7,139 nucleotides of DNA from Mariniphaga sp964624645 (GTDB lineage: Bacteria; Bacteroidota; Bacteroidia; Bacteroidales; Prolixibacteraceae). The notes under the pieces are model-generated. The model did not search any database and was not told the DNA's origin. It saw nothing but the letters and a program-made list of their open reading frames with translations. The stretch is taken from positions 1-7,139 of the forward strand of contig CAZVAD010000126.1 in assembly GCA_964624645.1 (NCBI GenBank), given 5' to 3'. Positions 5,782 to 7,139 of the stretch are shown here, one piece after another. The first letter of the stretch is position 1, and every line of letters starts with the position of its first letter. The position numbers and the translations under genes were made by a program.

Positions 5782-7139
5782 TCATATTTCCCGGGTCAAC
5801 TCTTCTAAAAAACCATGAAGTTCGCTTCGTACCAACGGTTTTAATTCATCGCAAACCCTCTGGTGGTATTCATTCAGCCAGTTTCGTTCTTTTTCTGAAA
5901 GTAATTCTGTGTCAATCAGCCGGGTGTCTATGGGGCAAAGCGTGAGCGTTTCAAAACCAAGAAACCGGCCAAAATCATTCGCCTCTTTTTCCACGCAAAC
6001 CAACAGGTTTTCTATCCGGATACCATATTCTCCCTCGCGGTAAATTCCGGGTTCATTTGAGAGCACCATTCCCGGTAACAGGGGCGTCCCATTGCATTCC
6101 GGCCTGATGGAAACCGGCCCTTCATGCACGTTGAGGAAATGTCCTACCCCATGTCCCGTACCATGTCCGTAATTGAGGCCCTGCTCCAGAAGCGCTTTCC
6201 GTGCAAGAATATCGAGTTGACACCCTTTGGTTCCTTCCGGGAAACGGGCGCCGGACAAAGCAATCATCCCTTTCAGCACCAGGGTGTAATCCGTTTTTTG
6301 CTTTCCGGCAACCGCCCCCAGAGCGATGGTACGGGTGATGTCGGTGGTGCCGTGCAGATATTGCCCTCCCGAATCGAACAGCAGAATTCCTTCGGATTTT
6401 AACGGGAGCGCATCCTTTTCCGAAACATTCAGATGCACAATGGCGCCGTGCTCCCTGTAACCGACAATCGGCGCAAAACTTTCGCCTTTGTAATCCTCCT
6501 GTTGCGAACGGAATTCAGCGAGTTTACGCCCTGCGCTGTACTCGGTTACGTTCCCCTTTTGCACATTCCCGCGAAGCCAGAACAAAAATTCCAGCAGGGC
6601 TGCGCCGTCCTTTTTCATAGCTTCCCGGAATCCGGCCAGCTCAGTCGCATTCTTTTGCGCTTTCAGCAAAGCCACCGGGGAAATTCCTTCTATTATACTG
6701 TTTTCCGGTTGCAACGTACCGAAAACAGCATAACCCACCGAGTCCGGATCAATCAAAACGCTTTTTCCTTTCACCGTTTTCAGCCACCCGTAAAACTGTT
6801 CATATTCCATCAGCCGGATGCCCTCATCTTCCAGACTTTCCCTGAGCTCCTGCGTCAGTTTTCCGGGATTGACAAAAAGTAGAGAAAAGTCTTTACCGAA
6901 AATACCATAGCCGGTAAACACCGGATTATAAGGCACATCCGAACCGCGCAAATTCAGCAGCCATGCCAATTCATCAAGAGCGGTAATCACCTGAAAATCG
7001 GCAGCGTATCTTTTCAGTTCCTGAACAAGCAATTCTCTTTTTTCCCTGCGGGAAGTTCCGGTTACAGAAGGCTTCAGTTCAAAGAGCTTATCCGCCGGCA
7101 ATGCCGGACGATTTTCCCATATTTCATTGAACAAATCGG
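5782..7139 (-). CDS. Xaa-Pro aminopeptidase, M24B family (5' end outside window)
   Basis: A metallopeptidase that removes N-terminal residues preceding proline, probably cytoplasmic. About 451 codons are visible and the frame runs open to the window edge. Counting from the TTG at 7134, all five dimetal ligands are present: Asp254 (LLFDSGG), Asp265 (HGTTDITRT), His328 (GHGTGHGVG), Glu361 (SNEPG) and Glu375 (GIRIEN). His234 and His337 occupy the proton-shuttle positions known from human XPNPEP1, with matching spacing. This TTG is not the real start: the visible N-terminal part, EIWENRPALP, corresponds to an internal linker in the three-domain enzymes of roughly 600 residues, so the first domain must lie beyond the right edge. 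The call is the long eukaryote-like aminopeptidase P class rather than the shorter E. coli PepP. dinB follows 28 nt after the stop, so an operon is likely. Confidence 0.95.
   Translation of the reverse strand, partial: DLFNEIWENRPALPADKLFELKPSVTGTSRREKRELLVQELKRYAADFQVITALDELAWLLNLRGSDVPYNPVFTGYGIFGKDFSLLFVNPGKLTQELRESLEDEGIRLMEYEQFYGWLKTVKGKSVLIDPDSVGYAVFGTLQPENSIIEGISPVALLKAQKNATELAGFREAMKKDGAALLEFLFWLRGNVQKGNVTEYSAGRKLAEFRSQQEDYKGESFAPIVGYREHGAIVHLNVSEKDALPLKSEGILLFDSGGQYLHGTTDITRTIALGAVAGKQKTDYTLVLKGMIALSGARFPEGTKGCQLDILARKALLEQGLNYGHGTGHGVGHFLNVHEGPVSIRPECNGTPLLPGMVLSNEPGIYREGEYGIRIENLLVCVEKEANDFGRFLGFETLTLCPIDTRLIDTELLSEKERNWLNEYHQRVCDELKPLVRSELHGFLEELTREI

Noticed and set aside
6433..6882. 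A 149-codon open frame on the + strand inside the aminopeptidase gene
   Set aside because: It is antisense to a confident M24B coding region with intact metal ligands, and the protein has no family-like motifs.
1..7139. Search for a novel defence, mobile or biosynthetic system
   Set aside because: All seven main coding regions match known families and fill nearly the whole window; no array, terminal repeats, integrase or unexplained gene cluster is visible.

Overview
The window looks like ordinary chromosomal DNA from a member of the Bacteroidota. The main reasons are a GldD-type gliding-motility lipoprotein gene, A/T-rich start regions without clear Shine-Dalgarno sequences, and a promoter-like TAnnTTT element before pgl. 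A marine or anaerobic Bacteroidales/Marinilabiliales relative is possible, but this is a guess from protein flavour only.

Region 1 (1-3578, + strand) is a compact co-directional run: the last codons of an unidentified upstream gene, gldD, an Sfp-type 4'-phosphopantetheinyl transferase, zwf and pgl. The first junctions are a GTGA overlap, a TAATG overlap (or 10 nt overlap) and a 3 nt gap. pgl follows after 68 nt and may have its own promoter. zwf and pgl encode the first two steps of the oxidative pentose phosphate pathway (glucose 6-phosphate to 6-phosphogluconate, with reduced cofactor). No 6-phosphogluconate dehydrogenase gene is in view.

Region 2 (3571-7139, - strand) runs the other way: a partial M24B aminopeptidase P that enters from the right edge, then dinB (DNA polymerase IV) 28 nt downstream, then, after 104 nt of A/T-rich spacer, a membrane-anchored alpha/beta hydrolase. 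The two convergent blocks meet at 3571-3578, where the stop codons of pgl and the hydrolase overlap tail to tail by 8 nt. Several short inverted and direct repeats sit at this junction.

I see no mobile element, CRISPR array, tRNA, rRNA or novel multi-gene system. No intergenic stretch exceeds about 105 bases. The observations worth a second look are small-scale: the overlapping gene ends with hairpin-forming repeats, a TTG start forced on dinB, the gldD/PPTase/zwf linkage, and the unassigned anchored hydrolase.
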